Below, piece by piece: positions 1-7,983 of a DNA stretch of 64,000 nt. The stretch is from contig NZ_CP028897.1 of assembly GCF_003072645.1 (NCBI RefSeq), positions 1,687,658 to 1,751,657 on the forward strand, read 5' to 3'. The notes below the pieces were generated by a model, which was not told the origin of the DNA, did no database searches, and saw nothing but the letters and a program-made list of their open reading frames with translations. The position numbers and the translations under genes are program-made. Source of the stretch: Dongshaea marina. Lineage in GTDB: Bacteria; Pseudomonadota; Gammaproteobacteria; Enterobacterales; Aeromonadaceae. The first letter of the stretch is position 1. Every line of letters starts with the position of its first letter.

Positions 1-2
1 TC

Positions 3-392
3 TATGTGAGTGCGGGGAGATATGCTGGAGTAAAGTTGTGGAGTGTTCACCAGGTCGGCCCCGTCTTCGTCGATGACCAACATGTGGGGAATACCGCAAA
101 AGATGAGCATTTTGTGGTTGACCTGCGACTAGGGAGCTATGAGGAATATTGTGAACCAGAGCAGCCGGACAGGAACCGGGTTGAAAAACGCCAGTTCAGA
201 TTTAATGCTGGAGAGACGTATTACTTAAGCTGTGAAATGTCGAATAAAGGGGTTGGGATCGGCTTTGGCATGGTTGGCGCTATTTTCTCAAAATACTTAA
301 CCAAATCCTATTTAGCAGAAAAGACGATGAGTGACCCGGATAGCAAACTTGTTGCATACAAGAGATTGCAGCCCACACCCCTGAATAAATAG
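3..392 (+). CDS. DUF2846-like protein, 5' end cut by window edge
   Basis: The reading frame is already open at the left edge (codons Tyr-Val-Ser-Ala-Gly), so the N-terminus, probably a lipoprotein signal, lies outside the window. The visible ~129 residues contain a short beta-rich pattern with VFVDDQHVGN, a later GETYYLSCEM strand and a glycine-rich GVGIGFGMVGAIF stretch. This layout resembles the DUF2846 family of small bacterial lipoproteins, in which a displayed-substrate strand is followed by a glycine-rich segment. The role of that family is not established. The family call is from pattern only. The stop codon at 390–392 is clear. The next gene on this strand is far away, so no operon can be inferred. 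Confidence 0.5.
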   Translation, partial: YVSAGRYAGVKLWSVHQVGPVFVDDQHVGNTAKDEHFVVDLRLGSYEEYCEPEQPDRNRVEKRQFRFNAGETYYLSCEMSNKGVGIGFGMVGAIFSKYLTKSYLAEKTMSDPDSKLVAYKRLQPTPLNK

Positions 393-503
393 CTTCATTT
401 TGACTCGCTTTAGTAAAGATCTGACATGCATCCGCGCCATCACGAGATGAGAGCAGATAATTGAGACTCTAGGTGAGCGAGAGCTGATGACTGGGTGAGT
501 TAT

Positions 504-1018
504 TTAGGCAAGTGGCATGTCATTAATGCTGCAACTTGGTGGAGCTTTCCTCTGAAGACTTCTGCCATCTTTAAGCCGACGTATCGACCAATCGAAGGGA
601 GATCGGGAATGGAGACAAATTGCGGGCCGGTATAGGGTGTGGGCTTTTTGGTAAAGTGGACTGGATCTGCCTTGAGTGTCTCCTTTAGAACAAACTCAGA
701 GAATGGTACTGACTGTAGGTACTCCTGATTATATGTAGAAAACCGCGAGCCCGGGGGACAGCATACCAGCCATCAGTATTTGCAACTTGCCTAATATACT
801 CTTTCGAAAGCCCTGGTCACCAATTCATGAACATAGCCTTGATCCGGCAGGGGCATCCCTATGTAGGGTTCATGTTCGGATGCGGCTAAAACAACTTTAT
901 CTCTGGCTATAGCAAGATTGGCCACGAACAGTGCAAATATCAAAGGGAGAAAGAACAGGTTGCGCCCTGGGGATAGCCAATCTGGACAAGTATGTATCGC
1001 GGGTGGTGGGCTACTCAT
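504..1018 (-). pseudogene. Chimeric remnant of periplasmic solute-binding proteins
   Basis: Reading from 1018, the protein starts with a hydrophobic signal-like segment (FFLPLIFALFVANLAIA) and then VVLAASEHEPYIGMPLPDQG and ELVTRAFERV. This is the typical N-terminus of a family 3 (amino-acid type) periplasmic binding protein. It stops at 791. Downstream on the same strand, in another frame, I translate a segment with DGWYAVPRARG, EYLQSVPFSEFVL, PDLPSIGRYVG and MAEVFRGKL, ending at a stop at 504–506. This part looks like the C-terminus of a family 1 (sugar type) binding protein. The two halves belong to different families, so the locus looks like a deletion fusion of two dead genes. The family assignment of the second half is tentative. 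Confidence 0.45.
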
Positions 1019-1195
1019 AACTCTCCTCCCTGAGAGTCTATGCGATCTGGAGATCTTTTCCTGCTCTAATTGTAGTTTAGTGGGAGAGCATATCTGCTCT
1101 GCGATAATCGAGCGGCTTTGCGCTTATAAATCTTTGCCAGGGATTTTGCAGCATTATCTGCAGATTACAGGCTGCTTAAGTCGAAGAGGGAAGAG

Positions 1196-1402
1196 ATGAG
1201 CCTGCAGATGGACGCCTTGATGGGAATGCTTCAAAGGGGCCGGTGCGTTACCTGGCGATTAGAAGAGCTTAACGGGTTGTCTTACTGCAAGGTCACACAC
1301 CCTGAAGGGACGGGCTCACTTGGATGGTTAACGTTCGATTTAAGTCAAGTCCATATTTACCAAAAAGCCTTTGTTTACTCACTAAGCAGGCTCTTCTCTT
1401 AG
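1196..1402 (+). CDS. Doubtful small ORF (68 aa)
   Basis: An ATG at 1196 is preceded by a purine-rich AGAGGGAAGAG stretch that could serve as a ribosome binding site. It overlaps the stop of an unconvincing upstream frame. The product has no signal peptide, membrane segment or motif I recognise. It lies between a dead transporter gene and an AT-rich insert, so it could equally be a fragment of an old gene. Kept only because start, RBS and stop are coherent. Confidence 0.2.
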   Translation: MSLQMDALMGMLQRGRCVTWRLEELNGLSYCKVTHPEGTGSLGWLTFDLSQVHIYQKAFVYSLSRLFS

Positions 1403-1753
1403 CTTAAATGAACACGCTTCTACTATAGAAATAGATGCTAACATGACCTGGTGAAGCTTGTTGCATCGGGCTTAGTAGTATACGATACGATAATCATTTT
1501 AAATAAAAAAGTCTGAATTCCATTGATAAAAGTATGGTTCTAGGAATGTATGTTAACGAGTCTTTTTAAGAGGGTTGATATTGAAATGTGTTTCTGTTAA
1601 CTGCTCCAATGGTGGTGTGAATGCAGATAACTTTATGCAATAAATCGGTTAGGACTTTGCATTCATGCAATTAACTTTCTAGATTGTCGGTGGTAACATA
1701 AGAGTAATTCTTCCTCTACCTGATGGTCCAAAATTATAAGGTATGATGATAAA
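1403..1753. other. AT-rich intergenic stretch before LysR gene
   Basis: No convincing ORF on either strand. Base composition turns strongly AT-rich here, and it stays so to about 4900. The stretch presumably holds the promoter of the LysR gene, but I could not pick a reliable -35/-10 pair. Confidence 0.5.
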
Positions 1754-2605
1754 ATGCTTTCTAAAACACTAGACTGGGACTTATTGAGAATTTTCTTCGT
1801 CATTTGTAAAACCGGCTCTCTTTCAAAGGCCAGTGATTATCTAAATATAAATCAGTCTACAATTTCACGCAAGCTTGCGAGACTTGAATTAAAATTAGGT
1901 GTTAGACTATTTGATAGAGTTTACAGTGGCCTTAAAGTAACTGATGAGGGTATTCAATTACTTGATTCAGTTAATAAAATAGACGTGGAAGTTAATAATA
2001 TTAGTCGGCATTTTATGGGGAATGGTGACGAACTCTCAGGGAAAGTTGTTGTTGCAACTTTTGATGCAATGGCTGAGCATTTGCTACCGATTATCTTGTC
2101 TTTCCAAAAAAATAATCCAAATGTAACAGTTGAGCTTACTTCATCGGGTCATACATGTAATCTTGAAGATCGAGAAGCTGACATTTCTATTAGAGGTGCA
2201 ATGAGCGTTCCTGAGGGTTTAATAGGGAAAAAAATATCACCAATTAGTACGTCAGCATATAGAAAATCTGATATTACCGGGGAGATGCCTTCTTCTTGGA
2301 TCGGTTGGGGCAGCTCAGACAGCAAGCTTGATCCAACGCCTAAAGATGCCAAGGTCTCACTGAGATTTGATAATGTTGGGATGATACTAAAAGCTTGTGA
2401 GTCTGGCGCGGCCATTGCTACTCTTCCCTGCTTTATAGGCGATGCCTCCAAAAAACTTTGTCGTGTCCCGGGAACTTTCAACGAGGAACAGACTGGTCTG
2501 TGGATGCTTTGTCATAAAGATGTGATAAAGAAAAAGAGGGTAAGTGTTCTTTATAATTTATTACTGGATTTTTTCTATGAAAGTAATCCAGTAATAAATA
2601 GCTGA
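1754..2605 (+). CDS. LysR-family transcriptional regulator
   Basis: A 283-residue protein with a classical LysR layout. The N-terminal winged helix-turn-helix covers residues ~5–65 (LLRIFFVICKTGSLSKASDYL, then NQSTISRKLARLELKLGVRLFDR). A substrate-binding-like domain follows from ~90 (GKVVVATFDAMAEHLLPIIL). Length is slightly below the usual ~300. The gene is AT-rich, like its neighbours up to 4819 and unlike the GC-richer flanks, which suggests recent acquisition. LysR proteins usually control an adjacent gene. Here the following genes (3020 and 3560) lie on the same strand with a gap of about 400 bases, so regulation of them is possible but unproven. The effector cannot be guessed. Confidence 0.85.
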   Translation: MLSKTLDWDLLRIFFVICKTGSLSKASDYLNINQSTISRKLARLELKLGVRLFDRVYSGLKVTDEGIQLLDSVNKIDVEVNNISRHFMGNGDELSGKVVVATFDAMAEHLLPIILSFQKNNPNVTVELTSSGHTCNLEDREADISIRGAMSVPEGLIGKKISPISTSAYRKSDITGEMPSSWIGWGSSDSKLDPTPKDAKVSLRFDNVGMILKACESGAAIATLPCFIGDASKKLCRVPGTFNEEQTGLWMLCHKDVIKKKRVSVLYNLLLDFFYESNPVINS

Positions 2606-2883
2606 AGTTATTTCTAGTGTTACTTTTATAAAGATAAATTATAAAATGTATGCTGCATGGGGATCTTGGTTTATCTATAACCTAACTGGTTTACTTATGG
2701 GCGACTTACCTTTTATATAAATGTATCCCTCACATTGCCGTATGTATTTTTATAAATACAGCGATTTTCTTGTTTTCTTCATTGTAAGGTACAACTTATT
2801 CTCAAAGTATCCATTCCGTTGGGTCTTGGGCTAATAAAAAATCACATTGCCAGTGGTGAGTAAATAGTAGCTAAGATTAATAT

Positions 2884-2908
2884 AGCTCAAGGCATTTATG
2901 CCTTGGCT
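2884..2908. terminator. Hairpin between LysR gene and next gene
   Basis: The sequence AGCTCAAGGCA TTTA TGCCTTGGCT forms a 10-bp stem with one bulge and a four-base loop. No proper T-run follows (GTATTGCAATTTT comes after), so it may be a weak terminator or an RNA structure. The rest of the gap 2606–3019 holds no gene that I can support. Confidence 0.4.
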
Positions 2909-3019
2909 GTATTGCAATTTTGCAAGGGTGATTAGTTGGTTAATTTGTAAGGTGTGTGTATCATAGGTTATATTACATGGTTCACCTGGTTGGGCTTTAT
3001 TTTATGTAAATTTGAGTAT

Positions 3020-3466
3020 ATGGAGAGAAAGGTGTCACTGGAAACTTTATCTAGGATGATAGGTATATGGACAGGAAGCGGGGAAATGAATGATGGGAGC
3101 CGTAAAGGAGATATTCATGAATATCTAGAAATAAAACACAGTGATATCAATGATTGTTTGTCTTATGAGAGAAAGCTTAGGATAGACTATCCAACTGAAT
3201 CAGTTCTTCATAATGAAATTGGATATGTTACACATGAAATGTTTAACATAATGACCTCATTAGGTGGTTACCTCCCATTAAAGTGGAATAGTGTTAGTGA
3301 AAGATATTGTCAAATGTATGAATCCTCGTTCATCAAAGGTATATCGAGAAAGGTTGTATTCCCTAACTCAGCGATGATGATTTGGGATAGTAGGTCAAAA
3401 ATAATTAATGGTAGAGATTGGGTTACCCATAATGCATATGTTGAGTTTTTCTTGGTCAGTAGGTGA
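3020..3466 (+). CDS. Nitrobindin/DUF1794-like beta-barrel protein (tentative)
   Basis: From Met at 3020 the protein is 148 residues. An earlier start at 2954 would add a hydrophobic 22-residue leader. Residues 6–30 (LSRMIGIWTGSGEM) and the later EYLEIKH, CLSYERKL and LHNEIGYV follow the order of conserved strands of nitrobindin/THAP4-C-like heme-binding barrels (GxWxGxGE, YxE, LxY, LHxExGY). The C-terminal region contains WDSRSKI and VTHNAYVEFFLV. I did not see a certain proximal heme histidine. AT-rich and on the same strand as the downstream metallo-hydrolase-fold gene (93 bases away), so the two may be co-transcribed. If the leader is real, the protein might be exported. Function unknown. 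Confidence 0.5.
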   Translation: MERKVSLETLSRMIGIWTGSGEMNDGSRKGDIHEYLEIKHSDINDCLSYERKLRIDYPTESVLHNEIGYVTHEMFNIMTSLGGYLPLKWNSVSERYCQMYESSFIKGISRKVVFPNSAMMIWDSRSKIINGRDWVTHNAYVEFFLVSR

Positions 3467-3559
3467 ACTTTAATATATAAAACAAGATATAAATCAATCT
3501 CCTTATTTATGGAGTGATGCGTGAAAATTATACTCAGTACTATTTTGTAAGGTGATAAA

Positions 3560-4183
3560 ATGAAAAGAATTTTTGAAAACTTATGGCAAACCGAAACAGA
3601 GAACCCTTTTTCAGGGCTAAACACCCATGCTTATGTTTTGAAAGTTGAGGGGGTAAATATTCTAATGTATAACACAAGTCTTATAAGCGAGGTTGATGAA
3701 ATGGCTGATGTTGGAGGTATTGATTATCAACTTATCAGTCATAGGCATGAGGTAGGTAAATCATTAAGTCTAATTAAAAATAAATATAACAGCAAGCTCT
3801 GCATTAATAAATTAGAGGCTGGATCCTTTAAAGGTGATGTGGATGTTTATCTTGACCAAAACACAGATATAGTTGAGGGGTTAAAAGTTATCTCTACTCC
3901 CGGTCATACCAGTGGTGGAGTTTGCTTCTATTATAATCCGCCAGTGGGGAAGTCATATCTTTTTACCGGAGATACATATTTTATTTCAAATGGTTTACTT
4001 AGTACATTGATTTTTTCTAGTCATGGAGGTAATTCACATGATATGAAATGTAGTTTATTAAAGCTAAAAGAACTGTCTCCTGATTTCATCATACCCAGTG
4101 GCTCAGTAGGCGAGGTTAACATTTTAGAAATCACAAAAAGTGAATGGCAAGAAGCTATTGAATCTAGTTTGTTGAATATATAG
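3560..4183 (+). CDS. Metallo-beta-lactamase-fold protein with incomplete metal site
   Basis: A 207-residue protein with the skeleton of the MBL fold: NTHAYVLKVEGVNILMYNTS near the N-terminus, LISHRHEVGKS at about residue 60, STPGHTSGG at ~115 and YLFTGDTYF at ~138. The usual HxHxDH motif is reduced to HRHEVG. The two first histidines remain, but the Asp and His that bind the second metal are missing. The later His (PGHT) and Asp (FTGD) are kept. It may therefore bind one metal, or act as a non-hydrolytic sensor or binding protein. Start ATG at 3560 has a preceding AAGGTG. AT-rich, like the two genes before it. Confidence 0.65.
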   Translation: MKRIFENLWQTETENPFSGLNTHAYVLKVEGVNILMYNTSLISEVDEMADVGGIDYQLISHRHEVGKSLSLIKNKYNSKLCINKLEAGSFKGDVDVYLDQNTDIVEGLKVISTPGHTSGGVCFYYNPPVGKSYLFTGDTYFISNGLLSTLIFSSHGGNSHDMKCSLLKLKELSPDFIIPSGSVGEVNILEITKSEWQEAIESSLLNI

Positions 4184-4522
4184 AAATAGATGTTTATGAT
4201 ACTATCACCTTAATGGCTATTAATTAAAAGTGTTGTCTCATGCAATGTAATCATTGAATGTCGTACTTTTAGTTATAAAAGATTTCAACTTAGGTAAGTC
4301 TTTTGTTCATGAATCACTGATTCACAAGTTGATCTGAACTTAATAGAAAAACCCTCAAAAATAGAATTAATATTTGTGGAACAGCCAGTATATGCTCTAC
4401 TGAGGACTCTTGAGGCATGTAAAAATACAAGGTGTTTTAGTTTCTATTACTATCCAGTTAAATAATGAGGTGGCTACTATCCAAGTGCTAATCTCTTGAA
4501 CAACTAATTCGAGGTTTATATT
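4184..4522. other. AT-rich intergenic stretch
   Basis: About 340 bases with no supported gene. Short frames on the minus strand lack ribosome binding sites and any recognisable product. Confidence 0.5.
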
Positions 4523-4819
4523 ATGAGGGTTCAATTTACAAACACTCAGGTTAGGATTCACTTGAATGTAATAGAATGCCATAATTTGAGTGATGGTATT
4601 CCTTTAGATCTTGAGTACAAGGTTGGAAAAAATTCACTTTACTCATGTCGCGTTGAATCCTGTGATTATATACAAGATTACCTGTTAAGTAATGATGGTG
4701 GCGAACACTTGATATTGTTTAACTCTACTCATGTTAAGAAATTTATTAGTAACGATAAAACTTCACCATTCATTTTGGATAATGGAAAAGTGGTAATATT
4801 AGTCGAGCGGAATAATTAG
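4523..4819 (+). CDS. Hypothetical protein (98 aa)
   Basis: ATG at 4523 follows TTCGAGGTTTATATT, with GAGG about 9 bases upstream. The predicted protein is soluble, without signal peptide, and mixes beta-type strands (VQFTNTQVRIHLNVIE, GEHLILFNS, KVVILVER). I do not recognise the family. It closes the AT-rich segment. Composition and isolation suggest that it belongs to the same acquired block as the LysR, nitrobindin-like and MBL-fold genes. Confidence 0.45.
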   Translation: MRVQFTNTQVRIHLNVIECHNLSDGIPLDLEYKVGKNSLYSCRVESCDYIQDYLLSNDGGEHLILFNSTHVKKFISNDKTSPFILDNGKVVILVERNN

Positions 4820-5029
4820 ATTTAATTTCACCTTGTTATTTAAGGAATAAATATGCCTAGAGAATAAGGGGGGAGTAGAGTTGAAACTTTCACTACCGTT
4901 AATATGTCTTCTAAATACTAAAGTCAGGTTTTATTTTAATTTTACTCAAACAGGTATAGGAAATACTGGGTTATTTCTTCTGAGCTTAAGGGTGATTCTG
5001 CATAGTATTTTATTCTCAAGGGAATCCGG

Positions 5030-5160
5030 GATATGACGAGAGCGGAGTGAGAAGGGATTGCAAAGGGGAAGCAATTTCCCCTTTGGCCGAAGGTCACAGC
5101 CAGGAACCTGTACCGAAGGCACAAATTCCGGCCCACAACTGTATTTTAAAGTCTCAACTT
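5030..5160. repeat. Member of dispersed intergenic repeat family
   Basis: Between 4819 and the csqR stop there is no gene. Two modules here recur elsewhere in the window. GGGATTGCAAAGGGGAA followed by CCCCTTTG (about 5052–5083) is matched at about 23804–23838. CTGTACCGAAGGCACAAA with TTCCGGCC (about 5110–5140) corresponds to TTGTGCCTGTGGCACAA with TGTCCGGCC at about 21610 and 23152. The copies are diverged and non-coding. Confidence 0.55.
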
Positions 5161-5164
5161 CTGA

Positions 5165-5956
5165 TCATTCGCTGCGGTTGACGACTGGCAGTCGCAGCTC
5201 CACCTGTTTTTGCGCCATGATTGCGGCCAGAGCCGGTGGGGGCGACTGATCACTGAACAGGGCCGTCGCCTGACCTATATTACCGATCTCCACTGCGGCC
5301 GAGGAGTGGTACTTGGTATGGTCGGCGGCGAGTAGCAGGTGACGGGAATGACCCATCATCGCCTTGACCACGGCGCTTTCGTTGACATCGTACTCCAGCA
5401 TGCTGCCATCCTCCTCAAGGGCGCCCATGCTGGTGATCAGGTAGTCGGCGCGAAATCCTTCAATAAAGGCGACCGCTGCCGGACCTATGATGCCACCGTT
5501 ATGAGGGCGCAGGGAGCCGCCGGGTACCATGACTTCGAACGATTCAGATTTATACAGGATATCTGCCACCCGCAGGCTGTTGGTGATGATGCGCAGATCT
5601 TTATGGGATCTGAGCGCCCTTGCGATCTGCTCCACTGTGGTACCAATGGAGAGAAACAGGGTGCAACGGTCGGGAATATAGTCAGCGATCGCCTGAGCGA
5701 TCGCCTCCTTCTCTGCGGTATAGGAGATTTCTCGTTGTTCAAAATCTGTATTGACCACACTCGATGCGCGTCCCGCACCGCCGTGGTGACGAGTCACCAG
5801 GCGCTGCTCGCTGAGTTTGCGAATATCGCGGCGGATCGTTTGAGTCGACACCTCCAGCAGTTGGGATAGTTCCTCAATACTCATATAACCGCGCTCTGAG
5901 ATCAGGGCGATCAGCTGGTCATGGCGCGGATTACCGGTAAACCCGGAGAGGTTCAT
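5165..5956 (-). CDS. csqR: DeoR-family repressor of sulfoquinovose catabolism (CsqR/YihW-like)
   Basis: The chosen start is ATG at 5956 (Met-Asn-Leu-Ser), because AAGGAG sits 3 bases upstream. The frame extends to 6001 without an RBS. The N-terminal DeoR helix-turn-helix includes RHDQLIALISERGYMSIEEL and TQTIRRDIRKLSEQ (residues ~10–55). The C-terminal sugar-phosphate-sensing domain includes IGTTVEQIARAL, NSLRVADIL, DYLITSMGAL and LLAADHTKYHSSA. As I recall it, the sequence closely follows E. coli YihW/CsqR, which responds to sulfoquinovose or its derivatives. It lies directly after kinase yihV on the same strand, as in the E. coli yihVW pair. It likely represses both this pair and the divergent catabolic operon through the 6890–7067 region. 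Confidence 0.9.
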   Translation of the reverse strand: MNLSGFTGNPRHDQLIALISERGYMSIEELSQLLEVSTQTIRRDIRKLSEQRLVTRHHGGAGRASSVVNTDFEQREISYTAEKEAIAQAIADYIPDRCTLFLSIGTTVEQIARALRSHKDLRIITNSLRVADILYKSESFEVMVPGGSLRPHNGGIIGPAAVAFIEGFRADYLITSMGALEEDGSMLEYDVNESAVVKAMMGHSRHLLLAADHTKYHSSAAVEIGNIGQATALFSDQSPPPALAAIMAQKQVELRLPVVNRSE

Positions 5957-5993
5957 GCGCGCTCCTTGTAAAATGGACATGGATGTGACCATT

Positions 5994-6889
5994 TTAATCA
6001 TAAACTGACAAAAATGTGTTTAATTGATCACAATCCGGGATCCCGCTGCGACCTCCGGGCTGGGTACACTTGAGTGCTGCCGTGGCGCAGGCGAGCTGTA
6101 CCGCCTGCTCCTGGGAGGAGCCTTCGGCGAGGGCATAGGCGAGGGCCCCATGAAACACATCGCCGGCACCTGTGGTGTCAACCACTTCAACCTTGAAGCT
6201 GTTTTGATGCTTCATCTTTCCCTGGCTCAGGTAGTAGCAGCCTTTGGCTCCGGCCGTCACATACATAGCGCCGTTGGCACGGCCGCTCATCATCTGCAGG
6301 GCCTGTTGGATATTTTCCTCAGGGCAGCAGCGATGTAGTCCTGGTTCAGAAAACGCCACATGATCGGCTAGTGTGACCAGCGGCAGAATATCCTGGGGGT
6401 GACATCGGCATCCAGCAGGGTCGGCACTCCGGCTTTTGCCGCCAGGGTGAAGGCTAACTGAGCTCCCTCGTCCCAGCGCACGTCTGCCAGAACCAGATCG
6501 TAGGCGCTAAAATCGATCTCATGCAGCCAGTCGGCGTTGTTTGGTAGCTCAGGACTGGCTGCATTGATGATGGTCCGTTCACCCTGGGCATCCACCAGAA
6601 TCGCCGATTGGGAGGAGCGAGCTCCCGGGATACGTTGGGTATAGCGGCAGTTGACACCATAGTATTCAAGCTCTGCGATGATCGCATCACCGCAGTCATC
6701 ACTTCCGACCCGACCGATAAAATCAACCTCGGCTCCCAGGCGACTCGCCGCAACCGCCGCTGTGGCAGCGGGTCCACCCCCCATCTCCCTGTATTGATTG
6801 GCGACATATTTACCCGAGGTCATCGGCAGTTGATCCAGGTAGTAGATGCGATCCTGCACCGCGATGCCGACACATGCGATCTTGCTCAT
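5994..6889 (-). pseudogene. yihV: 6-deoxy-6-sulfofructose kinase YihV, frameshifted as written
   Basis: PfkB-family kinase that phosphorylates sulfofructose to its 1-phosphate. N-terminal part (6889–6368): GGGPAATAAVAA at ~38–49, and Lys27, Asn109 and Arg138, which match residues I recall as the sulfonate pocket of E. coli YihV. C-terminal part (6359–5994): VDTTGAGDVFHGALA with the catalytic Asp, and LKCTQPGGRSGIPDCDQ. The parts are joined by a frameshift in a G5 run at 6395–6399 (plus strand). One more G gives Thr-Pro-Gln-Asp-Ile-Leu and then an uninterrupted frame through Ala-Phe-Ser-Glu. Restored length is ~298 residues, the family norm. RBS AAGGAG precedes the start at 6889. A sequencing error is more likely than decay, because every other pathway residue is intact. 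Confidence 0.9.
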
Positions 6890-7067
6890 AAGAGAACTCC
6901 TTTTGTTGTGTTTAATTGCAGCTGCTGATCATTTTATCGGGGGCAAAATCGAAAAGAGTGACGAATGTCATGTTTTTTACTTAAAACAACAAATATGATC
7001 ACTTTCGAGCGATAAGTGACAAATCTGAACACAGACGAGTCCACCGAATTCAACAAGGAGATCAGCA
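6890..7067. promoter_or_regulatory. Divergent yihV–yihU promoter region with candidate CsqR operators
   Basis: This 178-base AT-rich gap separates the two divergent transcription units of the sulfoquinovose cluster. The palindrome TGATCA occurs at 6926–6931 and again at 6996–7001, each followed by an ATT/ACTTT-type tail (TGATCATTTTATCG and TGATCACTTTCGAG). The second copy overlaps a possible -10 element TATGAT. Paired, similarly oriented sites 70 bases apart fit binding by a DeoR-type repressor. This is inference. The yihU RBS AAGGAG lies at about 7055. Confidence 0.5.
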
Positions 7068-7973
7068 ATGGCTACAGTAGCATTTATTGGTTTAGGACAG
7101 ATGGGGCAGCCGATGGCTCTCAATCTGCTTAAAGGGGGAGAGCAGTTGCGGATCTATGATCGCAACCCCAACGCGATGCAGGCGTTGACTGAGCAGGGCG
7201 CTTTCTCCTGTGATTCGCCAGCCGAAGCTGCTGAGGGAGCCGAGTTTGTCATCACCATGCTGCCTAATGGCGATCTGGTTAAAGAGGTACTGCTGGGTGA
7301 GCAGGGGGTGTGTAGCAAACTGGATAGCAAGGCGCTGCTGATCGATATGTCGACCATCCATCCTCTGCAGAGCGATCAACTACGTGAGCAACTGGCTCAA
7401 CTCGGATTTAGCTATATGGATGCTCCGGTTGGCCGCACTTCCGATCATGCGGTTGCCGGTACACTGCTGATCCTTGGCGGGGGAGATGCGACGCAGCTTG
7501 AGCGGGCACGTCCATTGCTGATGAAGATGGGCAGCGAACTTATCGAGGCGGGCGGTCCCGGCATGGGGATCCGGGTCAAGCTCATCAACAACTATATGAG
7601 CATTGCTCTCAACGCATTGTCTGCCGAGGCCGCGACCCTGTGTGAAGGGCTGGGCCTGTCATTTGATGTTGCCCTTGAGGTGATGCAGGGCACGCCGGCA
7701 GGCAAGGGGCACTTTACCACTACCTGGCCGAACAAGGTGCTCAAGGGGGATCTCTCTCCCGCCTTTATGATCGATCTGGCCCATAAGGATCTCGGGATCG
7801 CCATGGATGTGGCAAATCAGCTGCATGTCACCATGCCGATGGGCGCTGCGGCACGTGAACTCTTCAGCCAGGCAAGAGCCGCCGGGCGCGGGAAGCAGGA
7901 CTGGACCGCGATCCTGGAGCAGGTGCGCGCAGCATCCGGGCTCACTTCAAAAGAATCAACCAAGACGAATTAA
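7068..7973 (+). CDS. yihU: 3-sulfolactaldehyde reductase
   Basis: A beta-hydroxyacid dehydrogenase that reduces sulfolactaldehyde to 2,3-dihydroxypropane-1-sulfonate with NADH, the last step of sulfo-EMP. The 301-residue protein has the Rossmann motif GLGQMG at 8–13 and a C-terminal helical domain. Lys171 (GIRVKLINN) is the expected catalytic lysine. Arg123 (in VGRTS), Asn174 and Ser178 match the positions I recall as the sulfonate-binding set of E. coli YihU, which separates this enzyme from ordinary hydroxyisobutyrate or tartronate semialdehyde reductases. Start ATG at 7068 has AAGGAG 7 bases upstream. It is the first gene of the plus-strand operon and is followed after 10 bases by the aldolase. 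Confidence 0.93.
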   Translation: MATVAFIGLGQMGQPMALNLLKGGEQLRIYDRNPNAMQALTEQGAFSCDSPAEAAEGAEFVITMLPNGDLVKEVLLGEQGVCSKLDSKALLIDMSTIHPLQSDQLREQLAQLGFSYMDAPVGRTSDHAVAGTLLILGGGDATQLERARPLLMKMGSELIEAGGPGMGIRVKLINNYMSIALNALSAEAATLCEGLGLSFDVALEVMQGTPAGKGHFTTTWPNKVLKGDLSPAFMIDLAHKDLGIAMDVANQLHVTMPMGAAARELFSQARAAGRGKQDWTAILEQVRAASGLTSKESTKTN

Positions 7974-7983
7974 GGAGACAATG

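Noticed and set aside
6395-6399. Programmed frameshifting or phase variation as explanation of the yihV break
   Set aside because: The run is only five bases, and equivalent breaks occur in unrelated genes including folD; general sequence error is simpler.
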